Shown here one piece after another: positions 12,182-25,840 of a stretch of DNA of 64,000 nt. Where the stretch lies: NCBI GenBank assembly GCA_963966185.1, contig CAWZYM010000406.1, positions 389,001 to 453,000 on the forward strand, read 5' to 3'. The DNA comes from Rhabditoides inermis. Its lineage: Eukaryota > Nematoda > Chromadorea > Rhabditida > Rhabditidae. The translations under genes were made by a program, and so were the position numbers. The first letter of the stretch is position 1. Every line of letters begins with the position of its first letter. The notes beneath the pieces were generated by a model. It was given only the letters and a program-made list of their open reading frames with translations. It was not told where the DNA came from and did not search any database.

Positions 12182-15100
12182 CTACTGAAAGAATTTGACC
12201 GCTGAGGCGCGCGGAGCTGCTATCTATGATCATAGGCGAGAGTAAATATTTTATAATATTAGATCCGTGATAACTAATCATTGTCAACCAGCTACTGATA
12301 GAATTTGACCGCGGAGGCGCGCGGAGCGGCTATCTATGATCATAGGCGAGAGAAGATATTTTATAATATTAGATCCGTGATAAATAATCATTATCAACCA
12401 GCTACTGATAGAGTTTGACCGCTGAGGCGCGCGGAGCGGCTATCTATGATCATAGGCGAGAGTAGACATTTTATAATATTAGATCAGTGACAACTAATCA
12501 TTATCAACCAGCTACTGATAAAATTTGACCGCGGAAGCGCGCGGAGCGGCTGTCTATGATCATAGGCGAGAGTAGACATTTTATAATATTAGATCCGTGA
12601 TAACTTATCATTGTCAACCAGCTACTGATAGAAATTGACCCCGGAGGCGCGCGGAGCGGCTGTCTATGATCATAGGCGAGAGTAGATATTTTATAAAATT
12701 AGATCCGTGATAACTTATCATTGTAAACCAGCTACTGATAGAATTTGACCGCGGAGGCGCGCGGAGCAGCTGTCTAAGATCATAGGCGAGAGTAGAGATT
12801 TTATACTTAATATCAGATCCGTGATAACTTATCATTGTCAACCAGCTACTGATAGAATTTGACCCCGGAGGCGCGCGGAGCGGCTGTCTATGATCATAGG
12901 CGAGAGTAGAAATTGTATAATATTAGATCCGTGATAACTTATCATTGTCAACCAGCTACTGATAGAATTTGACCGCGGAGGCGCGCGGAGCGGCTGTCTA
13001 TGATCATAGGCGAAAGTAGATATTTTATAATATTAGATCCGTGATAACTGATCATTATCAACCAGCTACTGATAGGATTCGACCGCGGAGGCGCGCGGAG
13101 CGGCTGTCTATGATCATAGGCGAGAGTAGATATTTTATAATATTAGATCCGTGATAACTAATCATTATCAACCAGCTACTGATAGAATTTGACCGCGGAG
13201 GCGCGCGGAGCGGCTGTCTATGATCATAGGCGAGAGTAGATATTTTATAATATTAGATCCGTGATAACTGATCATTATCAACCAGCTACTGATAGGGTTT
13301 GACCGCGGAGGCGCGCGGAGCGGCTGTCTATGATCATAGGCGAGAGTAGATATTTTATAATTTTAGATATGTGATAACTTATCATTGTCAACCAGCTACT
13401 GATAGAATTTGACCGCGGAGGCGCGCGGAGCGGCTGTCTATGATCATAGGCGAGAGTAGACATTTTATAATATTAGATCCGTGATAACTAATCATTGTCA
13501 ACCAGCTACTGATAGAATTTGACCGCGGAAGCGCGCGGAGCGGCTGTCTATGATCATAGGCGAGAGTAGATATTTTATAATATTAGATCCGTGATAACTG
13601 ATCATTATCAACCAGCTACTGATATAATTTGACCGCGGAGGCGCGCGGAGCGGCTGTCTATGATCATAGGCGAAAGTAGATATTTTATAATATTAGATCC
13701 GTGATAACTGATCATTATCAACCAGCTACTGATAGGATTCGACCGCGGAGGCGCGCGGAGCGGCTGTCTATGATCATAGGCGAGAGTAGATATTTTATAA
13801 TATTAGATCCGTGATAACTAATCATTATCAACCAGCTACTGATAGAATTTGACCGCGGAGGCGCGCGGAGCGGCTGTCTATGATCATAGGCGAAAGTAGA
13901 TATTTTATAATTTTAGATCCGTGATAACTGATCATTATCAACCAGCTACTGATAGGGTTCGACCGCGGAGGCGCGCGGAGCGGCTGTCTATGATCATAGG
14001 CGAGAGTAGATATTTTATAATATTAGATCCGTGACAACTAATCATTATCAACCAGCTATTGATAGAATTTGACCGCGGAGGCGCGCGGAGCGGCTGTCTA
14101 TGATCATAGGCGAGAGTAGATATTTTATAATATTAGATCCGTGATAACTGATCATTATCAACCAACTACTGATAGAATTTGACCGCGGAGGCGCGCGGAG
14201 CGGCTGTCTATGATCATAGGCGAGAGTAGATATTTTATAATTTCAGATACGTGATAACTTATCATTGTCAACCAGCTACTGATAAAATTTGACCGCGGAG
14301 GCGCGCGGAGCGGCTGTCTGTGATCATAGGCGAGAGTAGACATTTTATAATATTAGATCCGTGATAACTTATCATTGTCAACCAGCTACTGATAGAATTT
14401 GACCGCGGAGGCGCGCGGAGCGGCTATCTATGATCATAGGCGAGAGTAGATATTTTATAATATTAGATCCGAGATAAATAATCATTATCAACCAGCTACT
14501 GATAGAATTTGACCGCTGAGGCGCGCGGAGCGGCTATCTATGATCATAGGCGAGAGTAGACATTTTATAATATTAGATCAGTGACAACTAATCATTATCA
14601 ACCAGCTACTGATAAAATTTGACCGCGGAAGCGCGCGGAGCGGCTGTCTATGATCATAGGCGAGAGTAGACATTTTATAATATTAGATCCGTGATAACTT
14701 ATCATTGTCAACCAGCTACTGATAGAATTTGACCCCGGAGGCGCGCGGAGCAGCTGTCTATGATCATAGGCGAGAGTAGATATTTTATATTATTAGATCC
14801 GTGATAACTTATCATTGTAAACCAGCTACTGATAGAATTTGACCGCGGAGGCGCGCGGAGCGGCTGTCTAAGATCATAGGCGAGAGTAGAGATTTTATAC
14901 TTAATATCAGATCCGTGATAACTTATCATTGTCAACCAGCTACTGATAGAATTTGACCCCGGAGGCGCGCGGAGCGGCTGTCTATGATCATAGGCGAGAG
15001 TAGAAATTTTATAATATTAGATCCGTGATAACTTATCATTGTCAACCAGCTACTGATAGAATTTGACCGCGGAGGCGCGCGGAGCGGCTGTCTATGATCA

Positions 15101-18100
15101 TAGGCGAGAGTAGAGATTTTATATAATTAGATACGTGATAACTAATCATAGTCAACCAGCTACTGATAGAATTTGACCGCGGAGGCGCGCGGAGCGGCTG
15201 TCTGTGATCATAGGCGAAAGTAGAGATTTTATAATATTAGATACGTGATAACTAATCATTGTCAACCAGCTACTGATAGAACTTGACCGCGGAGGCGCGC
15301 GGAGCGGCTGTCTATGATCATAGGCGAGAGTAGATATTTTATAATATTAGATCCGTGATAACTGATCATTATCAACCAGCTACTGATAGAATTTGACCGC
15401 GGAGGCGCGCGGAGCGGCTGTCTATGATCATAGGCGAGAGTAGATATTTTATAATTTTAGATATGTGATAACTTATCATTGTCAACCAGCTACTGATAGA
15501 ATTCGACCGCTGAGGCGCGCGGAGCTGCTATCTATGATCATAGGCGAGAGTAAATATTTTATAATATTAGATCCGTGATAACTAATCATTGTCAACCAGC
15601 TACTGATAGAATTTGACCGCGGAGGCGCGCGGAGCGGCTATCTATGATCATAGGCGAGAGAAGATATTTTATAATATTAGATCCGTGATAAATAATCATT
15701 ATCAACCAGCTACTGATAGAGTTTGACCGCTGAGGCGCGCGGAGCGGCTATCTATGATCATAGGCGAGAGTAGACATTTTATAATATTAGATCAGTGACA
15801 ACTAATCATTATCAACCAGCTACTGATAAAATTTGACCGCGGAAGCGCGCGGAGCGGCTGTCTATGATCATAGGCGAGAGTAGACATTTTATAATATTAG
15901 ATCCGTGATAACTTATCATTGTCAACCAGCTACTGATAGAATTTGACCCCGGAGGCGCGCGGAGCGGCTGTCTATGATCATAGGCGAGAGTAGATATTTT
16001 ATAAAATTAGATCCGTGATAACTTATCATTGTAAACCAGCTACTGATAGAATTTGACCGCGGAGGCGCGCGGAGCAGCTGTCTAAGATCATAGGCGAGAG
16101 TAGAGATTTTATACTTAATATCAGATCCGTGATAACTTATCATTGTCAACCAGCTACTGATAGAATTTGACCCCGGAGGCGCGCGGAGCGGCTGTCTATG
16201 ATCATAGGCGAGAGTAGAAATTGTATAATATTAGATCCGTGATAACTTATCATTGTCAACCAGCTACTGATAGAATTTGACCGCGGAGGCGCGCGGAGCG
16301 GCTGTCTATGATCATAGGCGAAAGTAGATATTTTATAATATTAGATCCGTGATAACTGATCATTATCAACCAGCTACTGATAGGATTCGACCGCGGAGGC
16401 GCGCGGAGCGGCTGTCTATGATCATAGGCGAGAGTAGATATTTTATAATATTAGATCCGTGATAACTAATCATTATCAACCAGCTACTGATAGAATTTGA
16501 CCGCGGAGGCGCGCGGAGCGGCTGTCTATGATCATAGGCGAGAGTAGATATTTTATAATATTAGATCCGTGATAACTGATCATTATCAACCAGCTACTGA
16601 TAGGGTTTGACCGCGGAGGCGCGCGGAGCGGCTGTCTATGATCATAGGCGAGAGTAGATATTTTATAATTTTAGATATGTGATAACTTATCATTGTCAAC
16701 CAGCTACTGATAGAATTTGACCGCGGAGGCGCGCGGAGCGGCTGTCTATGATCATAGGCGAGAGTAGACATTTTATAATATTAGATCCGTGATAACTAAT
16801 CATTGTCAACCAGCTACTGATAGAATTTGACCGCGGAAGCGCGCGGAGCGGCTGTCTATGATCATAGGCGAGAGTAGATATTTTATAATATTAGATCCGT
16901 GATAACTGATCATTATCAACCAGCTACTGATATAATTTGACCGCGGAGGCGCGCGGAGCGGCTGTCTATGATCATAGGCGAAAGTAGATATTTTATAATA
17001 TTAGATCCGTGATAACTGATCATTATCAACCAGCTACTGATAGGATTCGACCGCGGAGGCGCGCGGAGCGGCTGTCTATGATCATAGGCGAGAGTAGATA
17101 TTTTATAATATTAGATCCGTGATAACTAATCATTATCAACCAGCTACTGATAGAATTTGACCGCGGAGGCGCGCGGAGCGGCTGTCTATGATCATAGGCG
17201 AAAGTAGATATTTTATAATTTTAGATCCGTGATAACTGATCATTATCAACCAGCTACTGATAGGGTTCGACCGCGGAGGCGCGCGGAGCGGCTGTCTATG
17301 ATCATAGGCGAGAGTAGATATTTTATAATATTAGATCCGTGACAACTAATCATTATCAACCAGCTATTGATAGAATTTGACCGCGGAGGCGCGCGGAGCG
17401 GCTGTCTATGATCATAGGCGAGAGTAGATATTTTATAATATTAGATCCGTGATAACTGATCATTATCAACCAACTACTGATAGAATTTGACCGCGGAGGC
17501 GCGCGGAGCGGCTGTCTATGATCATAGGCGAGAGTAGATATTTTATAATTTCAGATACGTGATAACTTATCATTGTCAACCAGCTACTGATAAAATTTGA
17601 CCGCGGAGGCGCGCGGAGCGGCTGTCTGTGATCATAGGCGAGAGTAGACATTTTATAATATTAGATCCGTGATAACTTATCATTGTCAACCAGCTACTGA
17701 TAGAATTTGACCGCGGAGGCGCGCGGAGCGGCTATCTATGATCATAGGCGAGAGTAGATATTTTATAATATTAGATCCGAGATAAATAATCATTATCAAC
17801 CAGCTACTGATAGAATTTGACCGCTGAGGCGCGCGGAGCGGCTATCTATGATCATAGGCGAGAGTAGACATTTTATAATATTAGATCAGTGACAACTAAT
17901 CATTATCAACCAGCTACTGATAAAATTTGACCGCGGAAGCGCGCGGAGCGGCTGTCTATGATCATAGGCGAGAGTAGACATTTTATAATATTAGATCCGT
18001 GATAACTTATCATTGTCAACCAGCTACTGATAGAATTTGACCCCGGAGGCGCGCGGAGCAGCTGTCTATGATCATAGGCGAGAGTAGATATTTTATATTA

Positions 18101-19912
18101 TTAGATCCGTGATAACTTATCATTGTAAACCAGCTACTGATAGAATTTGACCGCGGAGGCGCGCGGAGCGGCTGTCTAAGATCATAGGCGAGAGTAGAGA
18201 TTTTATACTTAATATCAGATCCGTGATAACTTATCATTGTCAACCAGCTACTGATAGAATTTGACCCCGGAGGCGCGCGGAGCGGCTGTCTATGATCATA
18301 GGCGAGAGTAGAAATTTTATAATATTAGATCCGTGATAACTTATCATTGTCAACCAGCTACTGATAGAATTTGACCGCGGAGGCGCGCGGAGCGGCTGTC
18401 TATGATCATAGGCGAGAGTAGAGATTTTATATAATTAGATACGTGATAACTAATCATAGTCAACCAGCTACTGATAGAATTTGACCGCGGAGGCGCGCGG
18501 AGCGGCTGTCTGTGATCATAGGCGAAAGTAGAGATTTTATAATATTAGATACGTGATAACTAATCATTGTCAACCAGCTACTGATAGAACTTGACCGCGG
18601 AGGCGCGCGGAGCGGCTGTCTATGATCATAGGCGAGAGTAGATATTTTATAATATTAGATCCGTGATAACTGATCATTATCAACCAGCTACTGATAGAAT
18701 TTGACCGCGGAGGCGCGCGGAGCGGCTGTCTATGATCATAGGCGAGAGTAGATATTTTATAATTTTAGATATGTGATAACTTATCATTGTCAACCAGCTA
18801 CTGATAGAATTTGACCGCGGAGGCGCGCGGAGCGGCTGTCTATGATCATAGGCGAGAGTAGACATTTTATAATATTAGATCCGTGATAACTAATCATTGT
18901 CAACCAGCTACTGATAGAATTTGACCGCGGAAGCGCGCGGAGCGGCTGTCTATGATCATAGGCGAGAGTAGATATTTTATAATATTAGATCCGTGATAAC
19001 TGATCATTATCAACCAGCTACTGATATAATTTGACCGCGGAGGCGCGCGGAGCGGCTGTCTATGATCATAGGCGAAAGTAGATATTTTATAATATTAGAT
19101 CCGTGATAACTGATCATTATCAACCAGCTACTGATAGGATTCGACCGCGGAGGCGCGCGGAGCGGCTGTCTATGATCATAGGCGAGAGTAGATATTTTAT
19201 AATATTAGATCCGTGATAACTAATCATTATCAACCAGCTACTGATAGAATTTGACCGCGGAGGCGCGCGGAGCGGCTGTCTATGATCATAGGCGAAAGTA
19301 GATATTTTATAATTTTAGATCCGTGATAACTGATCATTATCAACCAGCTACTGATAGGGTTCGACCGCGGAGGCGCGCGGAGCGGCTGTCTATGATCATA
19401 GGCGAGAGTAGATATTTTATAATATTAGATCCGTGACAACTAATCATTATCAACCAGCTATTGATAGAATTTGACCGCGGAGGCGCGCGGAGCGGCTGTC
19501 TATGATCATAGGCGAGAGTAGATATTTTATAATATTAGATCCGTGATAACTGATCATTATCAACCAACTACTGATAGAATTTGACCGCGGAGGCGCGCGG
19601 AGCGGCTGTCTATGATCATAGGCGAGAGTAGATATTTTATAATTTCAGATACGTGATAACTTATCATTGTCAACCAGCTACTGATAAAATTCGACCGCGG
19701 AGGCGCGCGGAGCGGCTGTCTGTGATCATAGGCGAGAGTAGACATTTTATAATATTAGATCCGTGATAACTTATCATTGTCAACCAGCTACTGATAGAAT
19801 TTGACCGCGGAGGCGCGCGGAGCGGCTATCTATGATCATAGGCGAGAGTAGATATTTTATAATATTAGATCCGAGATAAATAATCATTATCAACCAGCTA
19901 CTGATAGAATTT
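12182..19912 (+). repeat. Satellite B array 1 with higher-order repeats
   Basis: About 70 tandem monomers of 110 bp: CTACTGATAGAATTTGACC, GCGGAGGCGCGCGGAGCGG, CTGTCTATGATCATAGGC, GAGAGTAGATATTTTATAA, TATTAGATCCGTGATAAC and TCATTATCAACCAG. Monomer variants recur in fixed order every 3,308 bp (about 30 monomers), split into 2,094 and 1,214 bp. The first monomer, with the distinctive GAGCTGCTATC, recurs at about 15,490, which marks a duplicated block. Copies one period apart are nearly identical, so the amplification is recent or the array is being homogenised. Confidence 0.97.
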
Positions 19913-20780
19913 CAGTGCCCGCTGCGCCGGTCTGGCTAAATGCCCTATGGTGTCTGTACGTCCATCGCTCTACCGCGCCACCCACTACTCCTATCTAGCC
20001 AAACGTGACATCGATCCGATGGTCTCGGTCCCGAGATGCAGGATTCCAATTTTCAGATCTTTATCTCTCATATCCGCGGAGCTATAAGCTCAAGAAAGTC
20101 CGACGAAACAGCGCGTAAGCCGAGAGAGTCAGACAGAAAAGAGGCGAAATAGTGCGTGAGGCGAGGAGACGGGTCACTGACGAATCGGCTGCGGCGAGTA
20201 GATCTTACAAGAACGAGCACTGCGAATCGCAGACTTTTGCCATCGAGAAACGGTTTTGACGTCACTTCTCTACACTCCCTTACCTACAAATCTGCCCGTA
20301 ATCTTTTTATAATTCCTCCTGGTTTCCTTTCACGAAGTGATTTAATCGAGGCGAGGCGACACCAAACAGTTGTCGCGGGCTGTTCAAGAAAACTAGGCAA
20401 TCGTGTAAGGTCTCCCTTTACTACAACATGCAAATAGGTGGCCACTACACTTCTACCAAAATTTGCATCTTTTTGTGACCTCTGACGCCCGCTATCAATT
20501 AAATTCCTCTAATCGACGTTGTTTTATTGCCCCGCGACGAGAGAGTGTGGCGAGGTGAGAGTGCGCCAGCTGCCAGTCTGTCTGATGTCAGAGAAAGAGA
20601 CAGTCAATTGTGCAAATGAGCGAGAACATCACCACGCACTACGAAACAGCTCACCACACTCTAACAAACTGCGCGATTACTATGTTCTGAGTAAATACAA
20701 TAAAACATTACTATCATTCTATAATCAATCATGAAAGTGAGTCGAGAGGAAACACCTCCTTTTCTCATCCTTTCTTTTTC
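19913..20780 (+). repeat. Module S4 fused to B array
   Basis: The S module begins in mid-motif (CAGTGCCCGCTGCGCC) directly after a B monomer cut at GAATTT. No P module or CTAG hairpin lies between them, unlike every other plus-strand S. The start matches S2 and the later part matches S13. The recurrent S open frames are at 20156-20437 and 20519-20734. Confidence 0.9.
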
Positions 20781-20996
20781 GTCTTTCTCTCTTTCTCTCT
20801 TTCTCTCTTTCTTCTCTCTTGTTTTCATCTCTCTCTCTCTCTCTCTCCCTCTCTCCCTCTCTTCCTCTATCTCTATCTCTCTCTCCCTCTCCTCCTCTAT
20901 CTCTCTCTCTCTCTCTTATATATTATGATTTTAGATTAGTGATAACTATAATGTCTACTTGAATCTAAAAAAAATATTTGTCAACCAGCTGTTCAT

Positions 20997-21066
<70 letters not shown>

Positions 21067-21121
21067 TTCTCACACTTTTTCTCTCTCACTATCTCTTTGT
21101 TTTATAATAATTGTCAACCAG
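20781..21121 (+). repeat. Double CT tract and tail of S4
   Basis: CT tracts at about 20781-20916 and 21001-21070 with the intervening tail, as in S3. The second tract is a few bases longer than in S3. Confidence 0.95.
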
Positions 21122-24100
21122 CTACTGAAAGAATTTGACCGCTGAGGCGCGCGGAGCTGCTATCTATGATCATAGGCGAGAGTAAATATTTTATAATATT
21201 AGATCCGTGATAACTAATCATTGTCAACCAGCTACTGATAGAATTTGACCGCGGAGGCGCGCGGAGCGGCTATCTATGATCATAGGCGAGAGTAGATATT
21301 TTATAATATTAGATCCGTGATAAATAATCATTATCAACCAGCTACTGATAGAGTTTGACCGCTGAGGCGCGCGGAGCGGCTATCTATGATCATAGGCGAG
21401 AGTAGACATTTTATAATATTAGATCAGTGACAACTAATCATTATCAACCAGCTACTGATAAAATTTGACCGCGGAAGCGCGCGGAGCGGCTGTCTATGAT
21501 CATAGGCGAGAGTAGACATTTTATAATATTAGATCCGTGATAACTTATCATTGTCAACCAGCTACTGATAGAATTTGACCCCGGAGGCGCGCGGAGCGGC
21601 TGTCTATGATCATAGGCGAGAGTAGATATTTTATAAAATTAGATCCGTGATAACTTATCATTGTAAACCAGCTACTGATAGAATTTGACCGCGGAGGCGC
21701 GCGGAGCAGCTGTCTAAGATCATAGGCGAGAGTAGAGATTTTATACTTAATATCAGATCCGTGATAACTTATCATTGTCAACCAGCTACTGATAGAATTT
21801 GACCCCGGAGGCGCGCGGAGCGGCTGTCTATGATCATAGGCGAGAGTAGAAATTGTATAATATTAGATCCGTGATAACTTATCATTGTCAACCAGCTACT
21901 GATAGAATTTGACCGCGGAGGCGCGCGGAGCGGCTGTCTATGATCATAGGCGAAAGTAGATATTTTATAATATTAGATCCGTGATAACTGATCATTATCA
22001 ACCAGCTACTGATAGGATTCGACCGCGGAGGCGCGCGGAGCGGCTGTCTATGATCATAGGCGAGAGTAGATATTTTATAATATTAGATCCGTGATAACTA
22101 ATCATTATCAACCAGCTACTGATAGAATTTGACCGCGGAGGCGCGCGGAGCGGCTGTCTATGATCATAGGCGAGAGTAGATATTTTATAATATTAGATCC
22201 GTGATAACTGATCATTATCAACCAGCTACTGATAGGGTTTGACCGCGGAGGCGCGCGGAGCGGCTGTCTATGATCATAGGCGAGAGTAGATATTTTATAA
22301 TTTTAGATATGTGATAACTTATCATTGTCAACCAGCTACTGATAGAATTTGACCGCGGAGGCGCGCGGAGCGGCTGTCTATGATCATAGGCGAGAGTAGA
22401 CATTTTATAATATTAGATCCGTGATAACTAATCATTGTCAACCAGCTACTGATAGAATTTGACCGCGGAAGCGCGCGGAGCGGCTGTCTATGATCATAGG
22501 CGAGAGTAGATATTTTATAATATTAGATCCGTGATAACTGATCATTATCAACCAGCTACTGATATAATTTGACCGCGTAGGCGCGCGGAGCGGCTGTCTA
22601 TGATCATAGGCGAAAGTAGATATTTTATAATATTAGATCCGTGATAACTGATCATTATCAACCAGCTACTGATAGGATTCGACCGCGGAGGCGCGCGGAG
22701 CGGCTGTCTATGATCATAGGCGAGAGTAGATATTTTATAATATTAGATCCGTGATAACTAATCATTATCAACCAGCTACTGATAGAATTTGACCGCGGAG
22801 GCGCGCGGAGCGGCTGTCTATGATCATAGGCGAAAGTAGATATTTTATAATTTTAGATCCGTGATAACTGATCATTATCAACCAGCTACTGATAGGGTTC
22901 GACCGCGGAGGCGCGCGGAGCGGCTGTCTATGATCATAGGCGAGAGTAGATATTTTATAATATTAGATCCGTGACAACTAATCATTATCAACCAGCTATT
23001 GATAGAATTTGACCGCGGAGGCGCGCGGAGCGGCTGTCTATGATCATAGGCGAGAGTAGATATTTTATAATATTAGATCCGTGATAACTGATCATTATCA
23101 ACCAACTACTGATAGAATTTGACCGCGGAGGCGCGCGGAGCGGCTGTCTATGATCATAGGCGAGAGTAGATATTTTATAATTTCAGATACGTGATAACTT
23201 ATCATTGTCAACCAGCTACTGATAAAATTTGACCGCGGAGGCGCGCGGAGCGGCTGTCTGTGATCATAGGCGAGAGTAGACATTTTATAATATTAGATCC
23301 GTGATAACTTATCATTGTCAACCAGCTACTGATAGAATTTGACCGCGGAGGCGCGCGGAGCGGCTATCTATGATCATAGGCGAGAGTAGATATTTTATAA
23401 TATTAGATCCGAGATAAATAATCATTATCAACCAGCTACTGATAGAATTTGACCGCTGAGGCGCGCGGAGCGGCTATCTATGATCATAGGCGAGAGTAGA
23501 CATTTTATAATATTAGATCAGTGACAACTAATCATTATCAACCAGCTACTGATAAAATTTGACCGCGGAAGCGCGCGGAGCGGCTGTCTATGATCATAGG
23601 CGAGAGTAGACATTTTATAATATTAGATCCGTGATAACTTATCATTGTCAACCAGCTACTGATAGAATTTGACCCCGGAGGCGCGCGGAGCAGCTGTCTA
23701 TGATCATAGGCGAGAGTAGATATTTTATATTATTAGATCCGTGATAACTTATCATTGTAAACCAGCTACTGATAGAATTTGACCGCGGAGGCGCGCGGAG
23801 CGGCTGTCTAAGATCATAGGCGAGAGTAGAGATTTTATACTTAATATCAGATCCGTGATAACTTATCATTGTCAACCAGCTACTGATAGAATTTGACCCC
23901 GGAGGCGCGCGGAGCGGCTGTCTATGATCATAGGCGAGAGTAGAAATTTTATAATATTAGATCCGTGATAACTTATCATTGTCAACCAGCTACTGATAGA
24001 ATTTGACCGCGGAGGCGCGCGGAGCGGCTGTCTATGATCATAGGCGAGAGTAGAGATTTTATATAATTAGATACGTGATAACTAATCATAGTCAACCAGC

Positions 24101-25272
24101 TACTGATAGAATTTGACCGCGGAGGCGCGCGGAGCGGCTGTCTGTGATCATAGGCGAAAGTAGAGATTTTATAATATTAGATACGTGATAACTAATCATT
24201 GTCAACCAGCTACTGATAGAACTTGACCGCGGAGGCGCGCGGAGCGGCTGTCTATGATCATAGGCGAGAGTAGATATTTTATAATATTAGATCCGTGATA
24301 ACTGATCATTATCAACCAGCTACTGATAGAATTTGACCGCGGAGGCGCGCGGAGCGGCTGTCTATGATCATAGGCGAGAGTAGATATTTTATAATTTTAG
24401 ATATGTGATAACTTATCATTGTCAACCAGCTACTGATAGAATTTGACCGCGGAGGCGCGCGGAGCGGCTGTCTATGATCATAGGCGAGAGTAGACATTTT
24501 ATAATATTAGATCCGTGATAACTAATCATTGTCAACCAGCTACTGATAGAATTTGACCGCGGAAGCGCGCGGAGCGGCTGTCTATGATCATAGGCGAGAG
24601 TAGATATTTTATAATATTAGATCCGTGATAACTGATCATTATCAACCAGCTACTGATATAATTTGACCGCGGAGGCGCGCGGAGCGGCTGTCTATGATCA
24701 TAGGCGAAAGTAGATATTTTATAATATTAGATCCGTGATAACTGATCATTATCAACCAGCTACTGATAGGATTCGACCGCGGAGGCGCGCGGAGCGGCTG
24801 TCTATGATCATAGGCGAGAGTAGATATTTTATAATATTAGATCCGTGATAACTAATCATTATCAACCAGCTACTGATAGAATTTGACCGCGGAGGCGCGC
24901 GGAGCGGCTGTCTATGATCATAGGCGAAAGTAGATATTTTATAATTTTAGATCCGTGATAACTGATCATTATCAACCAGCTACTGATAGGGTTCGACCGC
25001 GGAGGCGCGCGGAGCGGCTGTCTATGATCATAGGCGAGAGTAGATATTTTATAATATTAGATCCGTGACAACTAATCATTATCAACCAGCTATTGATAGA
25101 ATTTGACCGCGGAGGCGCGCGGAGCGGCTGTCTATGATCATAGGCGAGAGTAGATATTTTATAATATTAGATCCGTGATAACTGATCATTATCAACCAAC
25201 TACTGATAGAATTTGACCGCGGAGGCGCGCGGAGCGGCTGTCTATGATCATAGGCGAGAGTAGATATTTTAT

Positions 25273-25280
25273 AATTTCAG
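25273..25280. repeat. Left 8-bp target duplication of MITE
   Basis: AATTTCAG, belonging to the interrupted B monomer. It is repeated at 25833-25840. Uninterrupted monomers read AATTTCAG once, followed by ATACGTGATAAC. Confidence 0.9.
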
Positions 25281-25832
25281 TAGGGACCGCAACGTGAGGT
25301 GTAGAGTTTGTGTCGAAATCATGTAACATTTTATGACTGGACGCGTTACTTCTTCTAATTAGCGTAGAACGATTCGCCCTTCCGCGCTGATTTTAACGGT
25401 ATTCGATTTATGGGAAAACGTGCCCCGTAAAGTATTGAAAATCGATAAAGAGTGATATGATGACGTCATATTTCTTTGATCTAGCCGCCGTTGCCCAAAA
25501 AGAGAAATGAAAATTGATGTCATATGAGACGTATTTAATCAAGTACTGATTGATTACAATCAAACAAAGCATAGTGGTACTATTAGAAACGAATATATTC
25601 ATAATTTGACCATGAATGACGTCATCAGTTCTTTGATCTAGCCGCCCTCTGTCGCACTTTCCCTGTGTGAGCGCGCGCTCGGGTGCGCGCGCGCAGCGCG
25701 GAATTAGAGCGCAATGTGAATGATGAACCCTATGAACATTATATATTTTTGAAATCAGCTAAAGACGAACTACATTAACAAGTCAATTGCGTCACCATAT
25801 CCGGACATCTGAAAATCTCATTGTGGTCCCTA
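25281..25832. mobile_element. hAT-type MITE (552 bp)
   Basis: Non-autonomous DNA transposon. It starts TAGGGACCGCAACG and ends with the inverted form of TAGGGACCACAATG, 12 of 14 matching. It is flanked by the 8-bp duplication AATTTCAG. An 8-bp duplication and a TAGGG-type end fit the hAT superfamily. It has no transposase frame. Inside are two direct copies of ATGACGTCAT followed shortly by CTTTGATCTAGCCGCC (from 25460 and 25616) and a GC-alternating stretch near 25,667-25,700. The superfamily call is inferred from the termini and duplication length. Confidence 0.85.
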
Positions 25833-25840
25833 AATTTCAG
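25833..25840. repeat. Right 8-bp target duplication of MITE
   Basis: AATTTCAG, after which the interrupted B monomer resumes with ATACGTGATAAC. Confidence 0.9.

Noticed and set aside
12182..19912. Regular repeats suggesting a CRISPR array
   Set aside because: The whole 110-bp unit is repeated, with no unique spacers and no cas genes, and the surroundings are eukaryotic.
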